From Chromatiales bacterium (GTDB taxonomy: Bacteria; Pseudomonadota; Gammaproteobacteria; CAMYNG01): a stretch of 18,429 nt of DNA. This document shows positions 1 to 5,612 of the stretch, piece after piece (within the stretch, counting starts at the first letter, position 1; every line of letters starts with the position of its first letter). Location of the stretch: NCBI GenBank assembly GCA_027021685.1, contig JALUTW010000036.1, forward strand, positions 1-18,429. The letters are read 5' to 3'. Below the pieces are notes generated by a model. It ran no database searches, had not been told where the DNA came from, and saw nothing but the letters and a program-made list of their open reading frames with translations. A program made the position numbers and the translations under genes.

Positions 1-206
1 TGCAGGGCAACATGGACCCCACCGTGCTCTACGCCTCGCCCGAGCGCATCCGCCGGGAGGTCGCGGAGATCCTGGACAGCTTCGGCCCCGGCAGCGGCCA
101 CGTCTTCAACCTGGGTCACGGCATCCAGCCCGGCGTGGACCCCGAGCACGCCCGCGTGTTCGTGGACGCCGTGCACGAGCTGTCCCGGCCATACCATCAA
201 GGGTAA
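1..206 (+). CDS. hemE: Uroporphyrinogen decarboxylase, C-terminal end (partial)
   Basis: Only the last 68 codons are in the window, read from base 3 to a TAA at 204-206; the 5' part lies outside. The peptide contains the block QGNMDPTVLYA, then GHVFNLGHGI, and ends with a VHELS segment. These are the conserved C-terminal blocks of HemE, the cytoplasmic enzyme that removes four carboxyl groups from uroporphyrinogen III to give coproporphyrinogen III in haem and sirohaem biosynthesis. The ATG at 12 is an internal methionine of the conserved block, not the start. It is convergent with the next gene on the opposite strand. No terminator with a T-tract follows; a heptamer repeat starts one base after the stop codon. 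The identification is confident; the catalytic N-terminal residues cannot be checked here. Confidence 0.95.
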   Translation, partial: QGNMDPTVLYASPERIRREVAEILDSFGPGSGHVFNLGHGIQPGVDPEHARVFVDAVHELSRPYHQG

Positions 207-232
207 AGGGACGAGGGACGAGGGACGAGGGA
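207..232. repeat. Heptamer tandem repeat AGGGACG (about 3.7 copies)
   Basis: Three perfect AGGGACG units (207-213, 214-220, 221-227) and a partial AGGGA (228-232) follow immediately after the hemE stop codon. They lie in the convergent gap to the next gene, so they are outside any coding region I accept. The rest of the gap (233-283) holds a short GGCCG/CGGCC stem (259-275) without a T-run, too weak to call a terminator. The function of the repeat is unknown; short arrays of this kind can vary in copy number between strains. Confidence 0.85.
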
Positions 233-283
233 GCAGCCGGCCGGGTGCAGGGCGCAAAGGCCGCGGTGACCGGCCATACCGTG

Positions 284-598
284 CTACAGCCCCTGGCTGG
301 CCAGATACACCACCCGCTCCCATCCATACTTGATGGCCGTCCGGCAAACATCATAGGAATGCCCGCCACCGGCGAGACGCCGGGCGATGTTTCGCAACTG
401 CCTTTTGATGTAGCCCTTGTCAACAGTGCCAGGGCGAGGCAGCGCATCCATCACCTTTGCGCACTGCCGTTCCTTCAGCAGCATTTCGCCGATCTTGTCA
501 ATGACCCGGTCATTGATGGGCCAGGACTCCGCGTGAATGCCGAAGAAATAGACAAGGATCTCTCTGGCTGCGTCCTTTTCCATGTCTGTCGGTTCCAT
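284..598 (-). CDS. Small basic hypothetical protein
   Basis: This reads as 104 residues from ATG at 598, with a GAGGG ribosome-binding site about ten bases upstream. No signal peptide or membrane segment is visible. The protein is mixed alpha-helical looking, rich in Arg/Lys, with two cysteines (near residues 46 and 85) and an aromatic-rich C-terminal third. I do not recognise a family. It starts 12 bases after the stop of the exported protein at 611-1243 and is almost certainly cotranscribed with it, so the two may work together. GC content is visibly lower than in the surrounding genes, suggesting different ancestry. A second in-frame ATG five codons in is possible. That it is a real gene is supported by the RBS, spacing and non-repetitive protein sequence; function is unknown. 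Confidence 0.6.
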   Translation of the reverse strand: MEPTDMEKDAAREILVYFFGIHAESWPINDRVIDKIGEMLLKERQCAKVMDALPRPGTVDKGYIKRQLRNIARRLAGGGHSYDVCRTAIKYGWERVVYLASQGL

Positions 599-610
599 GG
601 AACAGTTCCC

Positions 611-1243
611 TCACCGGGTTGACAATACGATGGAGACAAAGCGTCGGAAGTCCATGTTTTTGGCATCGATCTGGAGATAACTGTGCGAGATGCCTTCCTT
701 GGTCACCAGCGCACGGCCGGAGAACCCCTGCGCCGTGCTGTTGGAGAGAAAATAGCGTGTCTTGCCATGCTGCGTGACAAAGGCCACATCGGCACCTTCG
801 AAAAAGTACGGCTTGAGGTTTATGGCGAACCGCCACAATGCCCGATCGGCCTCGGCACGTGGCTCCTGGTCCGTGGCGCTGTGCAGGAAAACGATTTCCG
901 GGAGTTGTGCGGCGGTGATGGACGTAGGAGCACCGCCGGTGACAGGGGGAGAAGTCGCCGTCCCCAATGCCAGAACCGCGCCGTCCCGGTAGATCAGATA
1001 CAAGGTGCGGCCGGAAAGCTTGATTTGCCTTGCGGCAGGCGGGACCTTGACGGCAAATCCGTCGATCTCGACGGTCCGCAGGCCCGACAACTCGGGCTCG
1101 ACATACGGCTGGTGCCGGGCAGTTTTCAGGCACGCGGGGTGCTCGCAGCGGGAGGCTTCCCCTGCCCACGTATTCGTCAAGAGGCAAGCGGCCGCCAGCA
1201 GTGCCGCGGCCATCCTGCCGGCGAAGCCCCTCATCCTGGCCAT
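611..1243 (-). CDS. Exported hypothetical protein
   Basis: The product is 210 residues from ATG 1243. This start is chosen because GGGAGG sits about eight bases upstream and because it begins a good Sec signal peptide: an Arg-rich start, a run of Ala/Leu, and a likely signal peptidase I site after NTWA (about residue 25). The longer frame from 1324 would add 27 residues in front of the signal and has no such support. A cysteine in the hydrophobic core lacks a proper lipobox, so a lipoprotein is less likely. The mature part has two nearby cysteines (around residues 32 and 37) that could form a disulfide, then beta-strand-like stretches; no catalytic motif is visible. Predicted location is periplasm. 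It is the first gene of a two-gene unit with the small protein at 284-598. Family not recognised; GC lower than neighbours. Confidence 0.65.
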   Translation of the reverse strand: MARMRGFAGRMAAALLAAACLLTNTWAGEASRCEHPACLKTARHQPYVEPELSGLRTVEIDGFAVKVPPAARQIKLSGRTLYLIYRDGAVLALGTATSPPVTGGAPTSITAAQLPEIVFLHSATDQEPRAEADRALWRFAINLKPYFFEGADVAFVTQHGKTRYFLSNSTAQGFSGRALVTKEGISHSYLQIDAKNMDFRRFVSIVLSTR

Positions 1244-1289
1244 GGAAAATTCCTCCCTGAAAATGGGGCGGTGTCCTCCCCGGCGCAAA

Positions 1290-1319
1290 ATTGTAATGAG
1301 TGACTCAAGGAACGTACAA
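1290..1319 (-). promoter_or_regulatory. Sigma-70-like promoter with palindromic spacer
   Basis: Reading the - strand, TTGTAC (1319-1314) and TACAAT (1295-1290) are separated by 18 bases. The -10 matches the consensus at five of six positions; the -35 is weaker. Transcription would start near 1283, giving a leader of about 40 bases before the ATG at 1243. The spacer holds an 11-base palindrome TGAGTGACTCA (1297-1307) that could be an operator. Called by eye from consensus. Confidence 0.45.
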
Positions 1320-1379
1320 GCCATGACACCCGTGCCGTTTGCCGGCGCACAGCGCGCCCGTCACACGTTGGCATCATGG

Positions 1380-1405
1380 AAAAAAGGGCCGGTCCCTGCA
1401 GGCCC
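1380..1405 (-). terminator. Intrinsic terminator of the DUF2905-FHA unit
   Basis: On the - strand, GGGCC (1405-1401) pairs with GGCCC (1390-1386) around a ten-base loop and is followed directly by six T residues (1385-1380). It lies about 65 bases after the FHA gene stop. A run of eight G (1410-1403 on the - strand) overlaps the left arm. The stem is short, but the GC arms plus the T-run make a plausible rho-independent terminator. The remainder of the 1320-1469 gap shows nothing else I can support. Confidence 0.6.
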
Positions 1406-1469
1406 CCCCCGACAATATGATTCCTTGCGCTCCTGGCGGCTTTGTGTTGAAACCGGCGCATCCGGGTCG

Positions 1470-1904
1470 TCATGACTTGTGCGAGCGGGCGCGCTTCTTC
1501 CTTTTCGCCTTTTTCTTCTTCGTCTTGCGCCGGGCGACGTAGAGGCCGGGGATCCAGGTGCGCTGGATGCGGGTGGTCTCTTCCAGGTCGTCGTGGGCGT
1601 CGTCCACGAAGCGGAAGCTGGACAGGCCGATGCCGATGACGTCGTCCTGGCTCAGGCGGTACAGGGTCACCCGCTCGCCGTTGACGTAGGTGTGATTGGT
1701 GGAGTCCTGGTCCTGGACGTAGTACTGGAAACTGCCGGGGCGATCCGGGTCCTCCACCGCCTCGATGGTGGCATGGTGCTTGCTGACCAGCTCGTCGTCG
1801 AGGCTGAGGTCGCAGCCGGGATCGCGGCCGATGGTGAACACCGGCTTGTCCAGGCGCACGCGGATCCCGGCCCGCCCCTCCTGTTCCTGGATCAGGACCG
1901 CCAC
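1470..1904 (-). CDS. FHA-domain protein with polybasic C-terminal tail
   Basis: The product is 144 residues starting at GTG 1904, four bases after the stop of the DUF2905 gene. Residues 20-100 form a forkhead-associated domain, a phosphothreonine-peptide binding fold. The FHA signatures are visible: IGRDPGCDL (25-33), the SKHHA motif (41-45) with the Ser and His that contact the phosphopeptide, and STNHTYVNG (about 68-76). A short linker follows, then a C-terminal tail in which about the last 20 residues are nearly all Lys/Arg. No signal peptide or membrane span is seen, so it is cytoplasmic; the tail could bind nucleic acid, acidic protein or membrane phospholipid. No Ser/Thr kinase gene lies in the window, so its phospho-partner is unknown. 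It ends at a terminator about 65 bases downstream. Confidence 0.88.
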   Translation of the reverse strand: MAVLIQEQEGRAGIRVRLDKPVFTIGRDPGCDLSLDDELVSKHHATIEAVEDPDRPGSFQYYVQDQDSTNHTYVNGERVTLYRLSQDDVIGIGLSSFRFVDDAHDDLEETTRIQRTWIPGLYVARRKTKKKKAKRKKRARSHKS

Positions 1905-1908
1905 GGGC

Positions 1909-2109
1909 TCAGCGCCGGAACAGCCACAGGATGACCGAGATCACCACGCTGGCCAGCAGCATGGTGGTGATGGGGATGTAGACCTTCAGTCCGGGGCGCT
2001 CGATGACGATATCCCCGGGCAGGCGTCCCAGCGGCAGCTTGCCCAGCCAGGGCCACAGCAGGCCCACGGCGAGCAGGATCAGGCCGATGATGACAAGGGT
2101 CTTCTGCAT
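1909..2109 (-). CDS. DUF2905 family small inner-membrane protein
   Basis: The product is 66 residues with two membrane spans (about residues 4-20 and 46-62) around the central motif LGRLPGDIVIERPG and a following YIPITTMLLAS. This arrangement is the hallmark of the DUF2905 family, small membrane proteins of unknown function found widely in proteobacteria; the length is typical. It is the first gene of a two-gene unit with the FHA-domain protein (four-base gap), so a shared role at the membrane is possible but not shown. Upstream on the - strand a TAGAAT box (2124-2119) lies within a GGCTA/TAGCC dyad, only about ten bases from the start codon. No clear Shine-Dalgarno sequence is visible. Family assignment is confident, function unknown. 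Confidence 0.88.
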   Translation of the reverse strand: MQKTLVIIGLILLAVGLLWPWLGKLPLGRLPGDIVIERPGLKVYIPITTMLLASVVISVILWLFRR

Positions 2110-2114
2110 GGTGA

Positions 2115-2127
2115 GGCTATTCTAGCC
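2115..2127. promoter_or_regulatory. Short dyad overlapping a -10-like box
   Basis: GGCTA-TTC-TAGCC is a perfect five-base dyad just upstream of the DUF2905 start. Read on the - strand it contains TAGAAT, which could be a -10 element; that would give an almost leaderless transcript. There is no convincing -35. It is one of two dyads in the divergent gap 2110-2278; the other is the 12-base palindrome GGCTGGCCAGCC at 2164-2175. Either could bind a regulator or be a chance GC-rich palindrome. Confidence 0.25.
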
Positions 2128-2226
2128 CCGGCGGCCGGTTTTGCGGAGCCCGACACAGGTCCGGGCTGGCCAGCCGCCCGCCTTCTGGGCGACAATGGCC
2201 CCTCCGGCGGCTGAACTCGGGCCGCC

Positions 2227-2256
2227 GGTGCGGCTCTAACGGGCAGGCGCCGCACC
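2227..2256 (+). promoter_or_regulatory. GC hairpin in the leader of the DsbG-like gene
   Basis: GGTGCGGC (2227-2234) is perfectly complementary to GCCGCACC (2249-2256), with a 14-base loop. It ends 11 bases before the AGG ribosome-binding site (2268-2270) of the gene starting at 2279. If transcription starts upstream of it, the stem would sit in the 5' leader next to the ribosome-binding site. There is no T-run, so it is not an intrinsic terminator. Regulatory function is unproven. Confidence 0.3.
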
Positions 2257-2278
2257 CGGACCAGCACAGGTGTATCCG

Positions 2279-3088
2279 ATGAAGTCCAAATCCGCCCTCG
2301 CCGCCGGCCTGGCCGGCCTTCTTCTGGCTCCGGTCGCGGCCGGCGCCGCCGAGCAGCACCCCGAGGTGATCCGGGCCCTGGCGGCCCAGGGCATCGAGGT
2401 CAAGCGTTCCTTCCCCGCGGCCTCGGGCCTGCGCGGCTGGCTGCTGGCCAGCGAGGGGCAGTATTCCATCGTCTTCACCACCGCCGACGGCAAGACCCTG
2501 CTGTCCGGCACCCTGCTGGACGCCAGCGGGCGCAACCTCACCGCCCTGTACGCCGAGCGCTACGTGCCCAGGCCCGACTACCGCGAGGCCTTCGCCGAGC
2601 TGGAACGGGCGGTGACCATCCCCGAGGGCACGCTGGCCGCGCCCAAAAGCACCGTGTACGTCGTGTTCGATCCCAACTGCCCCTTCTGCCACGCCTTGTG
2701 GCTGGCGCTGCAACCCTACGAAAAGGCGGGACTGCAGGTGCGCTGGCTGCCGGTGGCCTACCTGCGGCCCACCAGCCACACCAAGGCCGCGGCCATGCTC
2801 GAGGCCGAAAACCCGACGCTGGAATTCCGCCGCATCATGGAGGGGTTCGGCGCCAACGACGCGCAGTACGCCGGCCGCACGGTCTCCGACCGGGCGCGCC
2901 GGGTGCTCGAGGCCAATGCCCGCATCATGCGGGCGTTCGGCCTCAGCGGCACCCCGGCCATCGTCTGGCGGGACGGGAAGGGGCGGGTGCGGGTGACCCG
3001 GGGCATGCCGCGCCTGCCGGAGCTGGCCGCCATCACCGGCCTGCCGGAGCAGCCGCAGAGCGACCCGCGCCTGGCCCGCTTCAAATAG
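2279..3088 (+). CDS. dsbG: DsbG-like periplasmic thiol:disulfide interchange protein
   Basis: The product is 269 residues from ATG 2279, preferred over the in-frame GTG at 2270 because AGG at 2268-2270 is correctly spaced and the signal peptide then starts MKSKS. Signal cleavage is expected after AGAA (around residue 24). The N-terminal part (about 25-95) corresponds to the DsbC/DsbG dimerisation region. A thioredoxin-fold domain follows, with the redox motif DPNCPFCH (Cys134, Cys137) and the cis-proline loop GTPAIV (Thr225-Pro226). These are the only two cysteines, as in E. coli DsbG and unlike DsbC; CPFC is also closer to DsbG's CPYC. The family keeps periplasmic cysteines reduced or isomerises disulfides, and needs DsbD-type electron supply, which is not encoded here. 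The gene stands divergent from the DUF2905 unit. Confidence 0.88.
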   Translation: MKSKSALAAGLAGLLLAPVAAGAAEQHPEVIRALAAQGIEVKRSFPAASGLRGWLLASEGQYSIVFTTADGKTLLSGTLLDASGRNLTALYAERYVPRPDYREAFAELERAVTIPEGTLAAPKSTVYVVFDPNCPFCHALWLALQPYEKAGLQVRWLPVAYLRPTSHTKAAAMLEAENPTLEFRRIMEGFGANDAQYAGRTVSDRARRVLEANARIMRAFGLSGTPAIVWRDGKGRVRVTRGMPRLPELAAITGLPEQPQSDPRLARFK

Positions 3089-3139
3089 GCCGCCGGATCT
3101 GCAAGGATAGGGTCCGGCTGAACAGGGAGACCACGTGTC

Positions 3140-3580
3140 ATGGACATGGAACAGATCCTGTCGTTTCCGCCCAGGCATTCGCGTCCCGGCGAGGCCGTGA
3201 TCATGGACGGCACGGTGGTGGAAACGGACGGCCGGGGCGGGCTGGTCGCGGTGCGCCTGGCGGACGGCACCGTCCTCCGGCGTGTCCTGCCCCGGGTCCT
3301 CCAGGAACCCCCTGTCGCCGAGGGCGATGGCGTCGTGGTGGCCTGGACCCGGGGCCGCTACCTGCTCGTGTGCAGGCACGCCGGTGCGCCGCGCCGCGGC
3401 GACGTCCTGCGCCCCTCCTTCCCCACCATTCACACCGCCGAGGGCATCATGCTCCACCTGGGCAATGCCACCGTCTATGTCGGTGCCGGAGGGGTGGTGG
3501 AAATCGACGGCCGGGCCATCCAGGACGATCCCCGCCGCCTGCTGCTGCCGTGCCACGAGCAGAGACCCGCGCCCCGCTGA
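3140..3580 (+). CDS. Short all-beta hypothetical protein, possibly OB-fold spike/DUF3540-like
   Basis: The product is 146 residues from ATG 3140 (GGGAGA about ten bases upstream); ATG 3146 is an alternative. No signal peptide or membrane span is seen. Residues 20-80 read as alternating strands, GTVVETDGRGG, LVAVRLADGT, then a PPVAEGDGVVVAW turn and RYLLVCRHAG. This pattern resembles the OB-fold of gp5/VgrG-type spikes and DUF3540/DUF6484 accessory proteins of type VI secretion or phage baseplates. Residues 100-135 (GIMLHLGNATVYVGAGGVVEIDG) look like the short repeated strands that follow in such proteins. It is shorter than typical DUF3540 members, and no secretion or phage gene is nearby, so the relation rests on pattern only. 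It lies 51 bases after the DsbG-like gene in the same direction and may be cotranscribed. Function unknown. Confidence 0.55.
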   Translation: MDMEQILSFPPRHSRPGEAVIMDGTVVETDGRGGLVAVRLADGTVLRRVLPRVLQEPPVAEGDGVVVAWTRGRYLLVCRHAGAPRRGDVLRPSFPTIHTAEGIMLHLGNATVYVGAGGVVEIDGRAIQDDPRRLLLPCHEQRPAPR

Positions 3581-3603
3581 ACCGGCCGGGTGCGACCGTC
3601 ACG

Positions 3604-3623
3604 CCCGCCGCCGGGAAGGCGGG
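3604..3623. terminator. GC hairpin between convergent genes
   Basis: CCCGCC (3604-3609) and GGCGGG (3618-3623) form a perfect six-base stem with an eight-base loop. It lies between the ends of the + gene at 3580 and the - gene at 3628. No T-run follows on either strand, so it may only assist termination. Confidence 0.35.
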
Positions 3624-3627
3624 AACC

Positions 3628-4827
3628 TCAGAAGTGCCACGCCAACTCGAGCTGCAGGTAGTCGTCGTTGCGCAGGGCATGAAGCAGTGAGCCCGGTTCG
3701 CCGCCGGAGAACCAGCGTCCCTCCAGGGACACGGTCCAGCTCTCGCCCACGCGGCGGCTGGCCTCGACGCTGTAGAAGCGCTCGCCGCTGCGGCGGTCGG
3801 CGATGACGCCGGCCAGCAGCTCGGTGCTCTGGACATCGTTGAGGGTCAGGCGCAGGCCCACGAAGACGTCGTCCTGGAACGGGGCCTGGAACGCGTCGTC
3901 GCGGCTGTCGTAGAGGTATTCCGCCACCAGGCCCACGTCGGCGGCGGTCTCCAGCACGCCGTAGAAGGTGTATTCGAAACCGGCGGCCAGGGCGGTGAAG
4001 TCGGGCCCCTGGCCGCGGCGCCGGATCCATTCCAGCTTCCACAGCCAGTCCTCGAGGGTGGCCTGGACGTCCACGCCGGCCTGGTCGATGATGTCGTACA
4101 CGGGCACGATGGCCCGGGGCCGGCCGAAGGGATCGGTGGCGATCACCAGCCGCGGCTCGCGGCTGGTGCCGCGGAAGACGCTCAGCCCCAGGTCCCAGAT
4201 CCCGGTGCTGTGGGACCACCGCAGCGCCCCGTCCACATGGCTGCGCCGGCGCGGCGACTCGTACACGGCGGGCGCCAGGGGCAGCGCCGGCCACAGCCGG
4301 CCCTCGGGGCCGGGAAAGCTGCGCTCGCGGAACCCGGGCAGGACGAAGGCCTCCAGCGTGCCCCAGTCGCGGATCAGCGCCAGCCGCAGCAGGGGCTGGC
4401 CCAGCTTGTCCTCGCCGTCCGGGTTCTCCACCAGGTCGGTCTGGTTGACGATGTCCACCAGGTGCAGCGACTCGGTCACTCCCCAGAACACCCGCCCGAT
4501 GCCGGCGGTCACCTCCCAGTCGCGCGAGACCCAGGTCCAGCTCAGCTCGCGGACATCGGCATGGGTGCGCTCGTCGTCGCCCTGGTCCACGCGCCCGAGC
4601 AGCTCCAGGCGGAAACTCCGGCGGCCGCCGTCCCACTCCCTGTAGTACTGGGGCCGCACCGCGGCCGACAGGTTGTCGCCGTGCTGCAAGGGGTTCAGCG
4701 GCGGCTGGGGAAAGCGGCGGGCCTCCAGCGCCACCTCTCCCGACCACTCGCTGCGCTGGGCGGGCGCCGTGCCCGGCACCAGGCCCAGCAGTGCCGCGGC
4801 CAGTACCAGCCCTCCTCGCACGACCAT
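3628..4827 (-). CDS. Outer-membrane beta-barrel protein of the RND/LolA-like operon
   Basis: The product is 399 residues from ATG 4827, two bases after the stop of the LolA-like gene, so translation is probably coupled; a longer upstream frame is only read-through of the neighbour. The signal peptide runs to about residue 24 (cleavage after APAQ or nearby). The mature part is a succession of amphipathic strands ending in aromatic residues, such as RSFRLELLGRV, LSWTWVSRDWEVTAG and the final LQLELAWHF. The terminal phenylalanine is the C-terminal signature recognised by the BAM machinery. Its length fits a 14-18 strand barrel, in the general style of DUF1302-type proteins found next to MMPL exporters. 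As last gene of the operon it could provide the outer-membrane end of an export route. Exact family not recognised. Confidence 0.78.
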   Translation of the reverse strand: MVVRGGLVLAAALLGLVPGTAPAQRSEWSGEVALEARRFPQPPLNPLQHGDNLSAAVRPQYYREWDGGRRSFRLELLGRVDQGDDERTHADVRELSWTWVSRDWEVTAGIGRVFWGVTESLHLVDIVNQTDLVENPDGEDKLGQPLLRLALIRDWGTLEAFVLPGFRERSFPGPEGRLWPALPLAPAVYESPRRRSHVDGALRWSHSTGIWDLGLSVFRGTSREPRLVIATDPFGRPRAIVPVYDIIDQAGVDVQATLEDWLWKLEWIRRRGQGPDFTALAAGFEYTFYGVLETAADVGLVAEYLYDSRDDAFQAPFQDDVFVGLRLTLNDVQSTELLAGVIADRRSGERFYSVEASRRVGESWTVSLEGRWFSGGEPGSLLHALRNDDYLQLELAWHF

Positions 4828-4829
4828 CG

Positions 4830-5612
4830 TCAGCGCGCGCGCTTGAGAGCGTTGCGGTCGAAGTCGCGGTCGGTGAGCCCGGTGCGGAAGCGGATTTTCT
4901 TCCACAACAGGGTGGTGCTCTTGCCGGTCTGGTGATTCACCATTTCCATGCGGTGGGCGCGCCAGTAGCGGCCGAGGTACTGGCGGTAGTCGTGATAGGT
5001 AAGGGTCTTGAGCAGGGCGTTCTTGCGGTCGTAGAACTCCACCTTCTCGGGCCGGTAGGTCTCCTGGTCGATCCAGGCCACCTGGCGCGTGTAGCCGGAG
5101 TTGCGGTACCGGGGATAGCGTTCGATGACGAACACCGGCCGCCCGTCGAGCACCTCGTCGCGCAGGTACTTGTAGCGGTATTTCTCCACTTCCTGCGAGG
5201 CGATGTCCTCGTAGGCGAACTCGGAGCCCATGAAGGGCCCGGACTTGTTGGCCGAGCTGATGCGCTTGACCCGCTTCAGCGCCGGCAGGTAGAGCCACTG
5301 GTCGTCCGGGCGCGTGGCATGGGTATGGCTGAGGAAGGCCGTACCCTTCACGTCGGGCGGGGCGTCGAAGATGATGAGGGTCTTGTCACCGTCGCCCTTC
5401 ACCTCCAGGCTGCGGCTGCGGAGCTGGCGGCGGCTCTCGTCGCCGTTGCGGTTGCGCAGGATCATCTCCAGCTCGGCCTGCATGTCGCCCCAGCCGCTGT
5501 CGCGGCGATCGGCCTCCACGGCGATGGCCAGGCCCTTTTCCTCGGGCGTCTCGGCCCGGGACGGGCTAGGCAGCAGCAGGATCGGTATCAGCAGCCAGGC
5601 GAGTCTTGGCAT
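4830..5612 (-). CDS. LolA-like periplasmic protein (outer membrane lipoprotein-sorting protein type)
   Basis: The product is 260 residues from ATG 5612, supported by GAGGAG seven bases upstream. The signal peptide is residues 1-20 (cleavage after PSRA). The body matches the PF17131-type LolA_like family by its motif order: an ELEMILRNRNGDE strand, LIIFDAPPDVKGTAFL, the DDQWLYLPALKRVKRI block, SGPFMGSEFAYEDI, then YPRYRNSGYTRQVAWIDQETYRPEKVEFYD. Proteins of this family have the half-open beta-barrel of LolA/LolB that shields acyl chains in the periplasm, and are usually encoded beside an MMPL-type RND exporter, as here. Likely role: shuttling a lipid-like cargo from the RND exporter to the outer-membrane protein encoded next. 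Its start lies inside the 3' end of the exporter gene (47-base overlap, different frame). Confidence 0.88.
   Translation of the reverse strand: MPRLAWLLIPILLLPSPSRAETPEEKGLAIAVEADRRDSGWGDMQAELEMILRNRNGDESRRQLRSRSLEVKGDGDKTLIIFDAPPDVKGTAFLSHTHATRPDDQWLYLPALKRVKRISSANKSGPFMGSEFAYEDIASQEVEKYRYKYLRDEVLDGRPVFVIERYPRYRNSGYTRQVAWIDQETYRPEKVEFYDRKNALLKTLTYHDYRQYLGRYWRAHRMEMVNHQTGKSTTLLWKKIRFRTGLTDRDFDRNALKRAR

Noticed and set aside
3092..3118. GCCGGA/TCCGGC stem after the DsbG-like gene as terminator
   Set aside because: Fifteen-base loop and no T-run; it lies just before the next gene's RBS, so read-through is more likely.
2117..3556. 479-codon open frame on the - strand
   Set aside because: Antisense to the DsbG-like gene and the following + gene; composition is a GC-rich shadow.
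4828..5298. Upstream extension of the outer-membrane protein frame
   Set aside because: It overlaps the LolA-like gene and would bury the signal peptide; the ATG at 4827 with coupled translation is preferred.
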